From positions 620,001 through 684,000 of the forward strand of contig JAYKKR010000016.1 in NCBI GenBank assembly GCA_036971615.1: a DNA stretch of 64,000 nt, read 5' to 3'. The translations under genes and the position numbers were made by a program. Source of the stretch: Amyloporia xantha. Its lineage: Eukaryota; Basidiomycota; Agaricomycetes; Polyporales; Adustoporiaceae. This document shows positions 1 through 20,281 of the stretch, in pieces; position 1 is the stretch's first letter, and each line of letters opens with the position of its first letter. The notes beneath the pieces were generated by a model. It worked only from the letters and a program-made list of their open reading frames with translations, was not told the DNA's origin and made no database searches.

Positions 1-1
1 C

Positions 2-462
2 GACTACCCGCGGGATAAAGCACACCATGGACGGGAGAAGGAGCGCGACTATGCGTATCGGTCATCGAGACATCACCGTGAGTACGAACGGGATGATAGA
101 CGTCGGGATCGGCGCAGCTCGAAGGGTGACGTTGAGACATACCCTCCGAGCAGGGAGTGGGAAGAGGGCTCGGCACATGGTGTGCACGATGCACCGCCGC
201 CGATCCGGGAGAGAAGCGCTTCGGTGTATCGAGAGGAGCCGAGGGAGAAGAGGGATCGCTCGGTTTATGAAGACCGAGCGTATGACGAAAGGGCAGAGAA
301 GGTGTGTCGCTGTTCTATTTCCACAGATATCAACTGTATTCTCACCTCATGTCATCTCAGAGAGCACGCTACAGCGTACCGCCTGATGCGCCGCCGGCTG
401 AGGAGGCACCAAAACAGGAGCCTCCCCCTCGGGCAGAGACTCCTGAGGAGGGTGAGATATAG
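2..462 (+). CDS. C-terminal end of an Arg/Asp/Glu-rich protein (partial)
   Basis: This is the 3' end of a gene that starts before the window. Two exons are visible, 2..301 and 361..462, joined by a 59-nt GT-AG intron (302..360). The reading frame is open from base 2 and ends at TAG 460-462. The roughly 134 visible residues are dominated by Arg, Asp, Glu, Tyr and Ser, with many RD/RE/YR pairs, and finish in a Pro/Glu-rich tail ending PEEGEI. Such charged tails occur on splicing factors, RNA-binding proteins and CTD-type kinases, but no folded domain is visible here, so the function stays open. The transcript runs convergently toward the bL21m gene, with about 56 bp between stop codons. Confidence 0.6.
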
Positions 463-518
463 CTTATGCACTCGCGTACTGTCCTGTGTACCCACAATCC
501 ATGAGTTGATAATTAGTG

Positions 519-1027
519 CTACTGCTGGTCTACAATGTCGATGGGCCCAATCCTAAGACGCGTATATGTCTGCTTGTGAGTGATGGTTTTCTGGTAGCCC
601 TTTCTCCGCTTCTTCTTGAAGATGACCTCCATCTTGCCTTTGGTGTGCTCCACCACGGTCGCCTCGACCCTGATTTTTTCTGGGGGTATGACGGGATTGC
701 CGCGCATGGTGAATTCGCGCGAGCCGACTTCGTGGATCTCGGAGAGGGCGAGGACGTCACCGACATGGACGTCTTTGAGTCGGGGAACGGTGAGGAGGTC
801 TCGCGGGGCGAGGAGGTATCTGCGGCCTGCGACTGAGGCGACGACGTACTGCGAGGGTTGCGAGCGAATGAGGGCAAGCGCGCCCGGTGTTGTAGACGGC
901 GGTTGCACTGCTTCCGTGCTCAGCGCACGGCGTGCGACCGCGCGCAATGTGGCCGCTGCTGCATGGACATTAGCTCGACCGCTGAGGGAGAGTAGCAAAC
1001 GGACTCACGTCTGAACAGACTGGCCAT
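519..1027 (-). CDS. MRPL49: mitochondrial large-subunit ribosomal protein bL21m
   Basis: Two exons on the minus strand: 1009..1027 and 519..958, with a 50-nt intron that carries a CTAAT branch site. The product is 152 aa. It begins MASLFRPAATLRAVARRALS, an Arg/Ala-rich leader without acidic residues, as expected for mitochondrial import. The rest matches bacterial L21 in order: a YVVASVAGRRYLLAPRDLL strand region, a VGDVLAL turn, then the basic C-terminal signature KKKRRKGYQKTITHKQTYTR followed by LRIGPIDI. L21 binds 23S-type rRNA in the large subunit. The first exon encodes only 19 nt; it was chosen because splicing restores frame and gives the leader. The gene is transcribed divergently from ATP1, another nuclear gene for a mitochondrial protein. 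Confidence 0.88.
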
Positions 1028-1272
1028 GGTCGACTGAGGAGAGGACAGGGAGCGTCGGTCGGGTGGCTGCTGGGCCGGAGCCGCGGGCGGTGGGAAAATG
1101 GTAGTTGAGTCGGAGCGTGAAAATAGAGTTATGTACGGGCCAGGAAGGGGGATTCCGAAAACACCCTAGCGAGTTCACGTCAACGAACGACTTGCCTCTC
1201 TGTCTCCTCCTCATCCTCCTCCTCTTCCACCTTCCTTCTCTCCTCATGCACAGAGTCGCCCTCAGAAATTCC
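1028..1272. promoter_or_regulatory. shared divergent promoter of bL21m and ATP1
   Basis: Only 245 bp separate the start codons of bL21m (minus) and ATP synthase alpha (plus), so both 5' UTRs and promoters must lie here. A pyrimidine-rich tract (CTCCTCCTCATCCTCCTCCTC-like, about 1204-1245) precedes the ATP1 start, a common feature of highly expressed fungal genes. No TATA box is obvious. That the two genes are co-regulated is inference. Confidence 0.5.
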
Positions 1273-3467
<2,195 letters not shown>

Positions 3468-4219
3468 AATATCGGTAGATTGAGAACCCAAAATGCTTGT
3501 CTTTATTCGTACCTTCTAGTTTCATGACCGAATGAAATCGGACGGTGGATATAGTCGTCTAATCTTCCCAAGAGTGTAGTGTGTGATGCGTGTGAGTACT
3601 GGAGTTGGCATTCATTTAAACAGCGGATGGTGTTTCCCCTACGTTTGTCCTACTTGCACGGAGGCCTGCAATAGATTTTGCAGAACATGTAATTTGGCTG
3701 GCCAGTGCACAGTTTCCTCCCGCCAGGACGGAAGTCACTCTGCAGCTTGAAGGCTGTGCGCAGCGTCCAATGTACCATGCGTCTACTTATTAGACTGAGC
3801 TTTCGAACGCGGTGCCTCTATTCAATGAGATTCAGAAGAACTCGATAGGTGCCAGTACTGGTAAAAAGCTCCTAAGGCTCCTATGCATTGCATGGGAGTT
3901 CATGGTGACGACATATCTCACGCTGGGTGTGGGATAAGTAGCTCAATGACGGCGTCGGAGGGATGTCAACTCCCATGTTAATACGTGTGACGGTGTCAGC
4001 ATCCATTGACGAGAGTCGAGTTGGGCGACCGATGAATGTAGATGACTGTAAATGAACCTGTGATTCATTCATTCTGGTATTCATCTGTAGACATATAATT
4101 CTGGAACATTGCATGTTACGCAAAAAGAAGTGGAAAAACTCAGGGCACAAGGATCTATCTTATCGTATAGGAAGACGGTCTCGCACACCCCGCATAGTGT
4201 ACACTGTGTAATACGGCAC
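3468..4219. other. intergenic, 3' ends of ATP1 and the DUF2408 gene
   Basis: This 752-bp stretch lies between two convergent stop codons. I see no convincing open frame, no RNA gene and no repeat. It should hold the 3' UTRs and polyadenylation sites of both genes. Confidence 0.5.
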
Positions 4220-7200
4220 TTATTCCTCCCCCTCCCCATCCTCAGAAGTATCATCAAACACATATTCATCCTCGTCTTCATCCTCAGCTTCTTCCATCGC
4301 TTCCTTTAACTGTGAATTACGACGGAGCCATTCAGCGTGATGTATAAAACGCGCTGATATCACAGAAATTGAACGCACCATTTCTAGAAGCTCATGACAC
4401 TCGTTGAGATGTGCCATGACGATACCCTGTCCCTCTGGTATCGTCCCATCCACGCCTACAAACTTGCCATCTTTTCGCATGGAATCGATCTGGTAAAGCG
4501 CTAGCTGATACTAATTGGAACAAATCTATTAGTCGATGTCCACTCTAACGTATTTCTGCCATGAAGCAGTGACACCTCAGTTGCAACGAACTAGGCCCGA
4601 CGAGCGATATGTGGGGTAAATAGAACTTTAGAAGACGCACTGGATAAAGGTCTCGTGGTGAAAAGGGTCCGCCGTATTTCAGAACCTCGTTCAAGCACTT
4701 TTTGACCGTCGAGAGTTTGTTGGCCTGAAATTTATTCGATCAGAACAAGTCCAAACGAGAATCAAGAACACTAACAATAGGCATCAACTCCTCTGATACT
4801 GGTTCGCTGGATGACAGTAGCCGGTAGATCAAACCATAACATCGTCGAAGGAGGTACAACAAGACCTAGACACAACCTCAGTATACAAATCGACGCCTGA
4901 ATGGAAATGCTACTCACGTATTGACCCGATGGGCGATTGCCGTCTGAATCAACAAACTTGCCATCAACCCGCATCTTGTCAATCTCCTGCAGACTAAGAC
5001 TGTAATTCCACAGATCCGTCTCGCGGAGACTCCATCGATGGGTTAGAACCTGAGTGAGCATGCATCTTAGCGCACCTGAAAATGACAAAATGGGTGGTGC
5101 GTACCAGTTGCTCCAATTCCCTCCGAATCTCACTGAGCCGGTCGTAGATCGGCTTGAGAGATGAGGCAACGTGTTTTGAATCGTCCTGCGCGCGTATCTC
5201 TTGTGCAATCTCAAAGCATTCCTCAAGAAGGGATGAGCAAATGGCTTGAGATGCAGGCACCATGCCTCCTGGTCCTAAGAACTTCCCATCTACACGCTTC
5301 CTGCCAGAGCGAATGACGAGTCCGTGTATTTGAAAAAGGTAAGTGAGGAGTTACAGGAGACAAAGTCACAAGATATAGGTAGAATAGCAGGAAGCGAAGG
5401 GAAGGCCAGGACGCAAAGGACGCTACAGAAGTCAACACTTGTCAAGGCATGATCACTAACGGACAAGACACTCAACGAATCAATTTTTCGCAATTCTTCT
5501 TGCAATGCTTTCAGTTCCAGTTTGACTTTGTGACCTTCCTTTTCCTTAGGTCCTTCGGCTTTTGGGGTACTTTCGTTTGTTGGTGTCTTTGCATCAGAAT
5601 CATTGCCGGTAGGAGTTGTTCTACCTTCGTCGGCAGGTGGCGTGCTCTCCTTCGAAGGTACCCTGAGTGGCGAGGTTTCCTTGAATTTTACAACAAATGC
5701 GTTCGCGCTCGCGGCCTCCCAAGCAGTCTCCTTTGCTGCAAGAGCGACAAGCTGTCGACGAATGTTGACAAGGCGTTCGTGTATAGGGACAAGCTCAGGT
5801 GATAGCACCGCCAAAGAATCTTGTAGACGACGTAGAACACCCTCTGCGAATGGGATTTAGAGGATTAGTGGACCAACGTAAGGGACCGGTACAAGTAGAT
5901 TGGAGATACACACCACACTCGTTCAGCTGTCTTTCTAAAAGGGTTGTCATTGCTACGGGATGCTTGCCACTTTCGGCATCATTGCGCACAATGTCGCTAT
6001 ATGCACAGCATTAGTAAATTGTCGCCCTCAAAGCTTGGTTTAGACGCTCTAATGCAAAGGCACTCATACAGGCTTTGAGAAAGGACGCTAACAAATAGAG
6101 AGGCTGTCGAGACTCAATTCCTACCTACCACCATCATTCAATCCCTGGACTCCGAAGGAGCCCCGAGGATCCAATATTCTATCATGAGACTCGAGCATCT
6201 ATAGGAGGAATACGCACCGTAGTTCAGCCAGCCGCCGATGAAAGGGGGCGAGGTCAGACTCGTTATAGATTCCTGATTCATCCATGTGTTCCAAAATTTG
6301 CTGTGGGGTGCAACAGTCAGATGAGAAGTGGGAAACAGTCACGAAGCAGAAGGCGGCAGGAAGGGGAATATGCATGATGACCATTGAAGAGCAGGTACGG
6401 AAGAGTTCTCAAGGATTGTGTTGCATCCGCACCATGCTGTCCGATACTTATATGCGTGCCCAGACCGTGTTTTTCGAATGGGAGACTCTCCCAGTTTCTG
6501 GCGACATAAAAGCCCCGTGTATCACAGGCCCGTCATTGTTTCCGCTTTCTCGGTCCTCCTCCCGGAGACTTTCCACAGAAGAATGCTAAGAGAAGACAAT
6601 CTAATCATCCTTCCTTCTATGGTATTCTCCGGGGGTCGTACTGGGGAGGTCGTATCCAAGATCGGAATTGCGATCATGGACGATCACCCCATTCGGGAGC
6701 GGAACCTAATAAAAACAAGTCTGGGCACTCCGTAACATATACATGCACTGCGCCACCATCCGAAGAACAAACGTTAGATCGAGGGGATGGGAAAAAGGGT
6801 ACAGCCGACCAGTCAGTCACCGTCGATTTCTTTGAGGCTCGTACCGGGATCATAGGAAGGTCAGCTTCAGATTTCGCGCAATTCCAACAACTTAGACGTA
6901 AGACAGACGTCAGGCCAAGACGGCACGCAATCTGGCTCACGTCTTCCTGTGTCATTCCATAATCGAGTTCTTTGAAAATGAATTTGGAAGGCGCGGAAAT
7001 CATTCGGAACGGAAGGACAGGCGCGGAACGTAACGGCACTGTGACTCACCCGCATACTGGCAATTTGACTGTAGGTTGCAGGACACTCTCTGGTCCGTCC
7101 TATTGTAAGGTAGAAGAGTGACAGAAGGTTAAAGACATCCGCGAGCGTTGCGTCCAGCCGGTTATTGTACGCAGTACGGTCATCGCGGACTTCATTGAGA

Positions 7201-7584
7201 CGAGTTACTATAGCCACAAATCACAATGACAACGTTAGCCAGTGTTATAGAACCGGTGATGGGGCGTCTCTGCATTGAGTTCATGACCGCACATATGAAG
7301 CACTTGCCTTGTTTGATGATAGCCTGGTATAGTGCATTGACGTCGGATGCCTTGATATATTCTCCCCTGTCTTTCTTCAGGGCTGTGAGACGGTTGCGAA
7401 TGCTGCCAGGCCGTATAAATTTCACCGGTCACGGCAATGAGCTAAGGGAAGATCCTTCACTCACTTAATGACAGCCTCGAGGATGGGCAGCTCTGTTCAA
7501 GGCGGATAACGCGCAGGGATCAGCACTGGCATGCAGGAACTTACACGCTCTGAACACACCCTCCTGTGCGACGGGCGCCGTCAT
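4220..7584 (-). CDS. DUF2408-family fungal protein, 12 exons
   Basis: Minus-strand exons, 5' to 3': 7560..7584, 7465..7492, 7308..7402, 7050..7207, 6218..6300, 5914..5996, 5477..5843, 5105..5300, 4918..5049, 4776..4865, 4641..4724 and 4220..4504. They give 541 aa and every junction keeps frame. The protein starts MTAPVAQEELPILEAVINIR. It contains the stretch TIGRTRECPATYSQIASM, helical pairs of the type LAPFHRRLAELR, and THRWSLRETDLWNYSLSLQE. A KRVDGKF / MRVDGKFVD / MRKDGKFVG motif occurs three times. The C terminus is an acidic DEDEDE tail. I recognise this pattern as the fungal DUF2408 family, whose biochemical role is unknown. Two introns are unusual: 6301..7049 is 749 nt, and 7208..7307 has a GC donor. 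Family call from memory, not a search. Confidence 0.75.
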
Positions 7585-7889
7585 CCTTGCCGAATCGTTG
7601 ATATTCGCTGAGTCGTGTCAGTGTGTCCGTTTCGTCGTTATGTCTAGCAACAGACTTGATGAAGCCCTTTCGCCGGCTGTTGGAAAGGAGGTGGACAAAG
7701 ACGGTCTGGAGTCTGTACAAGCAGTGATCGCTGACTTACTTACCCCGTCTTCGCGATTAGCACGTGCACCTTCTAAATGGGGTAATGTTCCCACGGCTGA
7801 TACTTTATCAACTCTTAAGAGACCTGCTGCTGCGACACGAACAGCCACCGTACGCACTGCTTTATTGACCTCACGAACAACATACAACT
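7585..7889. promoter_or_regulatory. divergent promoter between the DUF2408 gene and tropomyosin
   Basis: The start codons of the two genes face away from each other across 305 bp. The interval must contain both promoters. No clear TATA box was seen, and open frames crossing it lack coding character. Confidence 0.4.
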
Positions 7890-8546
7890 ATGGAGAGAAT
7901 CAAGGAGGTGTGCACATTACAATGGCTCGCATGATACACGTCTTAACGCGCTCATCTCTACCAAACAGCGCCTCCAATCTCTCCGTCAGGAAGCCGATAA
8001 TGCAGTTGCCCGCGCCGAGGATGCAGAGGCCAAGAACAAGAAACTTGAACAGGTGCTCCTAGAGAAAGATCAGGAGATTACCTCTCTGCAACACAAGCTC
8101 AGCGTGATGGACGGCGATCTCGAGAAAGCGGAGGGCAAGCTTACCGCTGCGAAGGCCGCGCAAGAGGAGGGCGACCAGAGCAAGACGATCAATGAGGGGC
8201 TGCAGAGGAAGATCCAGTTACTCGAGGAGGAGCTGGATGCTGCAGATAAGAACCTGAAGGATGCGATGGAGAAGTGCGTAGCCCCTTCCAAGATGAAGTA
8301 TTAACTAACAGGGTGTGCCACGTACAGGCTGAGGCAGGTGGATGTCAAGGCCGAGCACTTCGAGCGACAGGTACAACGGCTTGAGCAAGAACGCGATCAA
8401 TGGGAGAAGAAGTACGAGGTACGTACGGAGCACATACCAGGTCGCTCCCCGTCTCAAGCGCCCTGTCTCCACAGGAAGCGCAAACCAAGTATCGCGAGTC
8501 GAAAGCCGAGCTCGACGATCTCGTTGCCAACATGGAAGGGCTGTGA
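7890..8546 (+). CDS. cdc8: tropomyosin (Cdc8/Tpm1 type)
   Basis: Four exons, 7890..7907, 7969..8273, 8328..8418 and 8475..8546, give 161 aa, exactly the length of fission yeast Cdc8. The protein starts MERIKERLQSLRQEADNAVA, followed by unbroken heptads rich in Lys, Glu, Leu and Ala up to the end ELDDLVANMEGL. It is a single continuous coiled coil, which dimerises and polymerises head to tail along formin-made actin cables and the contractile ring. The first exon holds only six codons; an in-frame GTGTGC donor and CAG acceptor support it. The absence of proline and the acidic C terminus fit the family. Confidence 0.93.
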
Positions 8547-8924
8547 TTGCCATTGCACGCACTTTGTATCCTGTACCTACCTCCGATCTGGGCTGTCCGT
8601 TCGTAGCCCGCTATCCCTTGCATATACTTCTGCCTACATTACATTTGGGGTTCGTCTTCGCTGTCTGCTTATGATACTCATGAATCCATCAATCACAATC
8701 AATATCGCGCAGCGTGCATTCTACCCTCCGGGGTGAATAAGTGGATATCTTGAAGCAGGTGGGATGATGGATGTTGCGAGTGTCGGATTGTAAACTAGCA
8801 GGGATATTGATGACGTACATGGCTTCATACAAATGCAGGTGTTGATACAGGAAGTGAAGATACAAAGACTGGGTTCTAGAACTGCTGTCTTCTCGGCATA
8901 ATATCCACGGGCACTCAGAACTAC
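8547..8924. other. convergent 3' intergenic region
   Basis: 378 bp between the tropomyosin stop and the MsrB stop. It should contain both 3' UTRs; nothing else is seen. Confidence 0.4.
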
Positions 8925-9720
8925 TCAGGCATTCTTGTCATCGACGAAGTTGAGCGAAATCGAATTAACGCAGTGACGCTCGTCCGCTGCAATGAAGTAT
9001 AATCAGGACCATTGCGACTGCAGACTGACGCGAAGAACGCACTGGGAACCTTAAATCCTTCTCCCTTAAAGACGTGTCCAAGATGTCCTCCACATGCCGC
9101 ACATGTGATTTCAGTGCGTGACATACCAAACGAGCGATCCTCATGACGGTTCACCGCGCCGGGTATGGCTGAAGAGCAAATAGGCCGTGGTGAGCAGGAT
9201 GCCCGAAATGAATATCGGAGGAAGAAAGCAAGCACGCATGCATGGACAGCACGCCCAGAAAGCGAGGAAGTGGCTAAACTGGCTCACCGTCGAAGAAGGC
9301 AGGCCAACCGCATCCGCTATCAAATTTCGTGGTGCTCTTGTACAGTGGATTCCCGCACCCAGCACATGCATAGATGCCTTGATCTTTGTTATTCTCGTAC
9401 TTGCCGGTCCCTGCAGGCTCTGTGCCTTTCTGCCGCAGGATGCGGAACTGTGGACCTAGTCAGAATCTTCTGGGGAGATCAGAGCATTGAACTGTAGAAA
9501 CCTGTTCAGGGGATAAGATAGCCCTCCATTCGCTATCGCTCTTGGACACGCTCATTGTGGGGTTCGGAGGATCGAGACTAGAAAACCTGCGAATGAGCAA
9601 AGGAAGCTTTGCGATTGACTTGCAAGGTCTGGCAGGACAAGTGTAATAGCGAGGGAAGTAGCGAGGCGCGACTTTGGCTGATGAGATAATTGGCTTGGTC
9701 ACGGCAGAGAACAAGATCAT
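8925..9720 (-). CDS. MsrB: peptide-methionine (R)-S-oxide reductase, probably mitochondrial
   Basis: Minus-strand exons 9502..9720, 9288..9447, 9043..9168 and 8925..8986. The MsrB domain shows both zinc-binding CxxC pairs ([11 protein letters not shown] and [12 protein letters not shown]), the [12 protein letters not shown] stretch, and the catalytic cysteine in [13 protein letters not shown]. It reduces the R-epimer of methionine sulfoxide in proteins using thioredoxin. The frame is open upstream of [10 protein letters not shown], the usual cytosolic-type start at 9555. Starting at Met 9720 adds 55 residues without Asp or Glu until close to the domain and rich in Arg, Lys, Ser and Pro, which looks like a mitochondrial presequence. 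I therefore chose 9720, but both starts may be used. Confidence 0.88.
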
Positions 9721-9963
9721 TGCCTCAGCAGAGTCGGGAATTGTGCCACTTGAACTCCAATTCTTACCCATTTATGCACGTGACCGGGTCAATGTCGATC
9801 GCGTCCGATCGTGTCCCATTAAGCAGACGCCTGACGAGGACTCAGCGCGCGCGTTCGGACGCCACTGGGCGCAATCATTTATGGCATTTATTCTCATTAA
9901 CATCGTACCCTCAATATTCTACTTTAATCATCATAGATGTCCCGGTTAGCCGGATATCCTGCC

Positions 9964-12406
9964 TCAAGGCTGAGGCCAAAAGTCCAGGATGGCTTCTTGA
10001 CCAGTCAGGGTAAAGCTCACTGTAGACTTCGAATCGACGTCCAAGATGAGGGTGTATTCACCCGGGTACAAGATCGTGTTTCCATAATCGTCGACTCTTG
10101 CTAACGATCCGAGCGTCAAGTTAAGTGTTGTCGTCTGGCTTTCCAAGGGTGCAATGGAGTGGAGGCGGTCATACGCGGCCAGGACCTTGTTGGGAACAGG
10201 GGCAGGACCGTGCTCACCCGCCACGAATAAAAGTGAGACGTAGTCCGAGGTGACCTTGCTGCCAATATTGGTCACATTTACTGTGTACGAGGCAAAGGGA
10301 CAGAGGTCAAGATGAGCGACGCCACTACAGCCGGCAGAGCTGACGAGCGTGGAGATGTCGTGCGTAGCGGCAGACGGCTCGGACAAGGACGCGGTGAAGT
10401 TCGTGTAGTGGAGGCCATACCCAAACTCGATGATCGGCGTGCCCGTATACCACATGTAAGTCCTGCCAGGGCTGGTGGCACTCGGGCGCAGCGCCATGTC
10501 GGTCATCGGAATCTCATAGACATAGTCAAGAGGATACTGCGTGATGGGGAGACGGCCCGCGGGCGCAGCATTTCCGACAATGATGTCCATGATCGCCTTT
10601 CCGCCGCTCTGACCTGGGTAACCACCCCAAACCAAAGCGTTGACGTTCTCATTAGGCAGCAAGCATGAGTCGTCGAGCTGACCACCGCCAAACTGCAGCA
10701 CGATCAGCGGCTTGCCCATCAGCGACAGCTGGTCAATGAAGTCCGGCTGGACACCGGGCCAGTCAAGCGTGTAACGATCCATTGCCTCGGCCTCAACCGT
10801 CGTGTCAATTCCACCAGCGTAAATGATCGCGTCCGCGGCTTCGGCTGCTGCGAAGGCGGCAGGGAATGAACTCGTGGTAGGATCGTCGACGCCCGGTCCG
10901 GCAGAGTAGTACACGTCAAAGCCCAGCTCCTCAGCAGCCATCAGAGGACTAATGAGATAAGGGGCAACTCCGTAATAGTTGCCCTGCATCTGCGTCGTAG
11001 CATTCGCCCAAGGACCGATAAGCGCAATCGATTTGATCGAAGGGGAAAGGGGGAGTGTGCCATCGTTCTTGAGCAATGTGATACCCTCAACAGCAGCAGT
11101 GTACGCTAGATCCTCCGCCTCCGGGGTACTGACGTTGGCCCACCCAAGCGAGCGGTACGGCTGGTTCTCGGCCGGATCGAAGTATCCGAGCTTGACCAAT
11201 GCCGCGTACTGACGAATAAGAGCACGATCGAGGGTGGAAACGTTGAAAAGACCTTCATCGTATGCAGCACCGAGATTTGAAGGGTAGTACGTCCCACAGT
11301 CAAGATCCGTCCCAGCATTCAAAGCGTCGGCGACCGTTGCTTCGCGAGTAGCAGTATAGTAGTGCGGCTCGTAGATATTCTGAATAGCATCACAGTCCGA
11401 CGTCACGTATTGGTCTTCGTTAGTCCAGCCCCAATGATCGCGCAGGATGTCCTGAAGGAGGTACGAGTTGGCGCAAGACGGAACCCCGTTTACCGCGTTG
11501 TAGGAGCACATAAAGGAGCCGACGTTGGCGTCACGGGCGCAAGTCCTGAACGAACGCGTGTAGAACTCGGACAAGTCCTGGATGGAGACGAGTGCATCGA
11601 ATCCATATCGAACGTTTCCCTCCCAGTTCTCGAGATCGTAGGCGGCAAAATGCTTGCAAGTGGCGACAATCTTCTTGTATTCCGGATCCAGGCCGCCTTG
11701 CAGGCCCGTGATCAAGTTGTAGACGTATGACTGCAAGTGGAAAGGATCCTCTCCGGGCGTTTCCTGACCTGTTAAGAGTTAGTCCACAACTGAACCGTGC
11801 AGATAAATCTTGATAATTACCTCTTCCCCACCGCGGATCTTTGAATGGGTTGATGTTCGGTGTCCAAAAGTCAATCTGTTACGAAACAGATCAGCGTCTT
11901 ACTTTTTGATAGAGCGCGATCTAGAGCTTACCCCAGAACGGTTGGCATTGTTAAAGGCACGTGCTTCCGTACTGACAGTGGTGGCAACTCGATTGATCAG
12001 TGCGTCGTCGAAAGCAGCGCCCATAAGAATCGGTTGAGGAAAAGACGTTGCATAGCTGTACTCTCCAGACGTCGCGAATATCACACCGGGAGACTCGGCA
12101 ACACCGTGGAGAGCTTCCTGCCACCATCTGAGTTGCGTACGATCAGTCAAAGCTGCTAGAATATGACTATAACACTGACTGATATGCTGGAAGCCCTAGA
12201 CGAGGTACACCTGGCGCTGTATTTCCAGTGTTGTTGATCTTCTCCTCAAGTGTAAAAAGGCTGATCAGGGCCGTAGCCCGTTCAAGAGGTGAAGCAGACG
12301 TGTCGCATACAGCGTTGGTGGTGAGCGGTCCACTCACGCAGTCAGGAAAGGCAGCGAACGCCCGACTAGCCAAGGCTAAACAGGAAAGCCCAAGGAGAAA
12401 CGTCAT
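9964..12406 (-). CDS. secreted GH3 beta-xylosidase
   Basis: Four minus-strand exons: 12180..12406, 11932..12127, 11821..11875 and 9964..11768, giving 760 aa, the usual length for fungal GH3 xylosidases. The start MTFLLGLSCLALASRAFA is a clear signal peptide. Family landmarks in order are [60 protein letters not shown], and YVTSDCDAIQNIYEPH with the catalytic aspartate, followed by the (alpha/beta)6 domain and a fibronectin-III-like C terminus. The enzyme releases xylose from xylo-oligosaccharides outside the cell, which fits a plant-debris-degrading lifestyle. A TATAAAT element lies about 70 bp upstream. Specificity for xylose rather than arabinose is inferred from overall resemblance. Confidence 0.93.
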
Positions 12407-13893
12407 ACCGAGGACCGCACGGGGGGAAAGACGTCTGCTGTCCGTTCGAGACCATCTTCACCGACTGCAGGGGGATTTATAGGTGAGAGAAGTGCCGCTC
12501 CCTTCGGTTCTGTAACTTATTTTTTCCATCAGACGGCATAAAATTATGGAAGCGGTGAGACACGTTGGGCCCAGTCACGGCAGAGAACACACACAGACCG
12601 CTAATCGTTGCAAGGACGGTCCGCCGGGCAGACAGCTGACCGTCATTGCGACTGCAATACTCCCGAGGCATGAGTCGCAAGGCAACATATGGTGATGAGC
12701 ATACCTTGTGACCGGCTTAGGCTCAGAGTCGGTCGCCGTGACGTAGTCTTCGAATCTTGATGACCTACCAGTACACGATACGGGCTTTTCGTACATCGTA
12801 CGCAGTTGTGGTGAATAACTCTGATCTATGAAGCCTTTCCAGGCTTTCATAAAGGTGGGAGCTTCTTGAAGAAATCGACAAGAAAGTGCACATTCACAAA
12901 GACAAGTGATTCCGACGGACCGAAAGGCTCGGAGAGAGCGATGTGAAAGGTAATTTCTCAGCTCGTCTGCGGGCAATCTTCGGGGATTGTTGGGACGTGA
13001 AATACCGATCACTAGTGATCGTGCCCCCTGGGGTCGCTTGGAAAAACTCGGGTGTGGTTGGTTTGGGGTACTTGGACATTTGAACGCTTGGTCTCGTGCC
13101 CCGAGAGAATCTCGGACTATCCGACCCGAAGCCGGAATGCATATGTTGCCCACGTTCTTGGACCTCGGTCCTCATGGTATGTCTGTGTGGTTTTGGTGGC
13201 TCTTCCGCACACTGATAGCCCTCTGACAATCCGGATGCGTACGTGTGTAGACTATAGGATGTCAGGGCACACCCTGTGTGCGCCGTGATACGTAGGAGGA
13301 TTTGATGTAGGAAATCTCGAGTACTTATCCTTGCCGACGAGAAACGGTAAGGGGTCCTTGGCTTAATTGATGATGACAAGTACGTGTCTTAGTCTGGATG
13401 TCTATAAGCACTAAAGTCGACTCTCCGTTCGTTATACGGTTTTAAAGCTAAGCCCCGAGGATTTTTCAATGATTTCGCCTTCAACACATTTGCATGTTGT
13501 TTCCCATTTTGTAGGGTTCTGATAGAATAGCGGACAGGATTATCATCCGCACCGTGGAGCAGTAATTGTGCCATGCTTTCTGACACTTTTGCCATCCTGA
13601 AATGAACATTACGAAAGCAGCATCTCCCTGAAATTCGCTTCACCATTTACACAGTCAATAAGGATATTGAGCGTGGCAAAGTGCGATATATTCCTGCCCC
13701 GATGGTCCCACCTCTTCGTCATTCGTAGAGCCAAGGCTGCATTTATTTACAATTGCGCGAGGATCTGATAAGTGATGCCACGCACACCGTATGCATTCAC
13801 ATAGCATCCCATCTTGCTTCATCCAACATCCAAATGTCGGACCTCAAAAGCCGCAGACTACACTGTGGGTGTGTGGCAGTACGCAAGGTCCGG
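12407..13893. other. intergenic with the xylosidase promoter
   Basis: About 1.5 kb without a supported gene. The minus-strand sequence TATAAATC at about 12474-12481 is placed as a TATA box roughly 70 bp before the xylosidase start. A CTGGGG hexamer near 13028 fits the CreA/Cre1 carbon-catabolite consensus SYGGRG, which would make sense for a xylanolytic gene but is a common short match. A perfect 14-bp palindrome occurs near 13013-13026. The far end holds the 3' UTR of the ABC transporter. Confidence 0.4.

Positions 13894-20281
<6,388 letters not shown>

Noticed and set aside
13013..13026. Perfect 14-bp palindrome GATCACTAGTGATC
   Set aside because: Striking but isolated; no paired site or known factor, and palindromes of this length occur by chance.
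12575..13379. Overlapping minus-strand open frames of 160-190 codons upstream of the xylosidase
   Set aside because: Two frames overlap, both are rich in Arg/Ser/Pro with no motif, and neither has a plausible exon structure; treated as non-coding.
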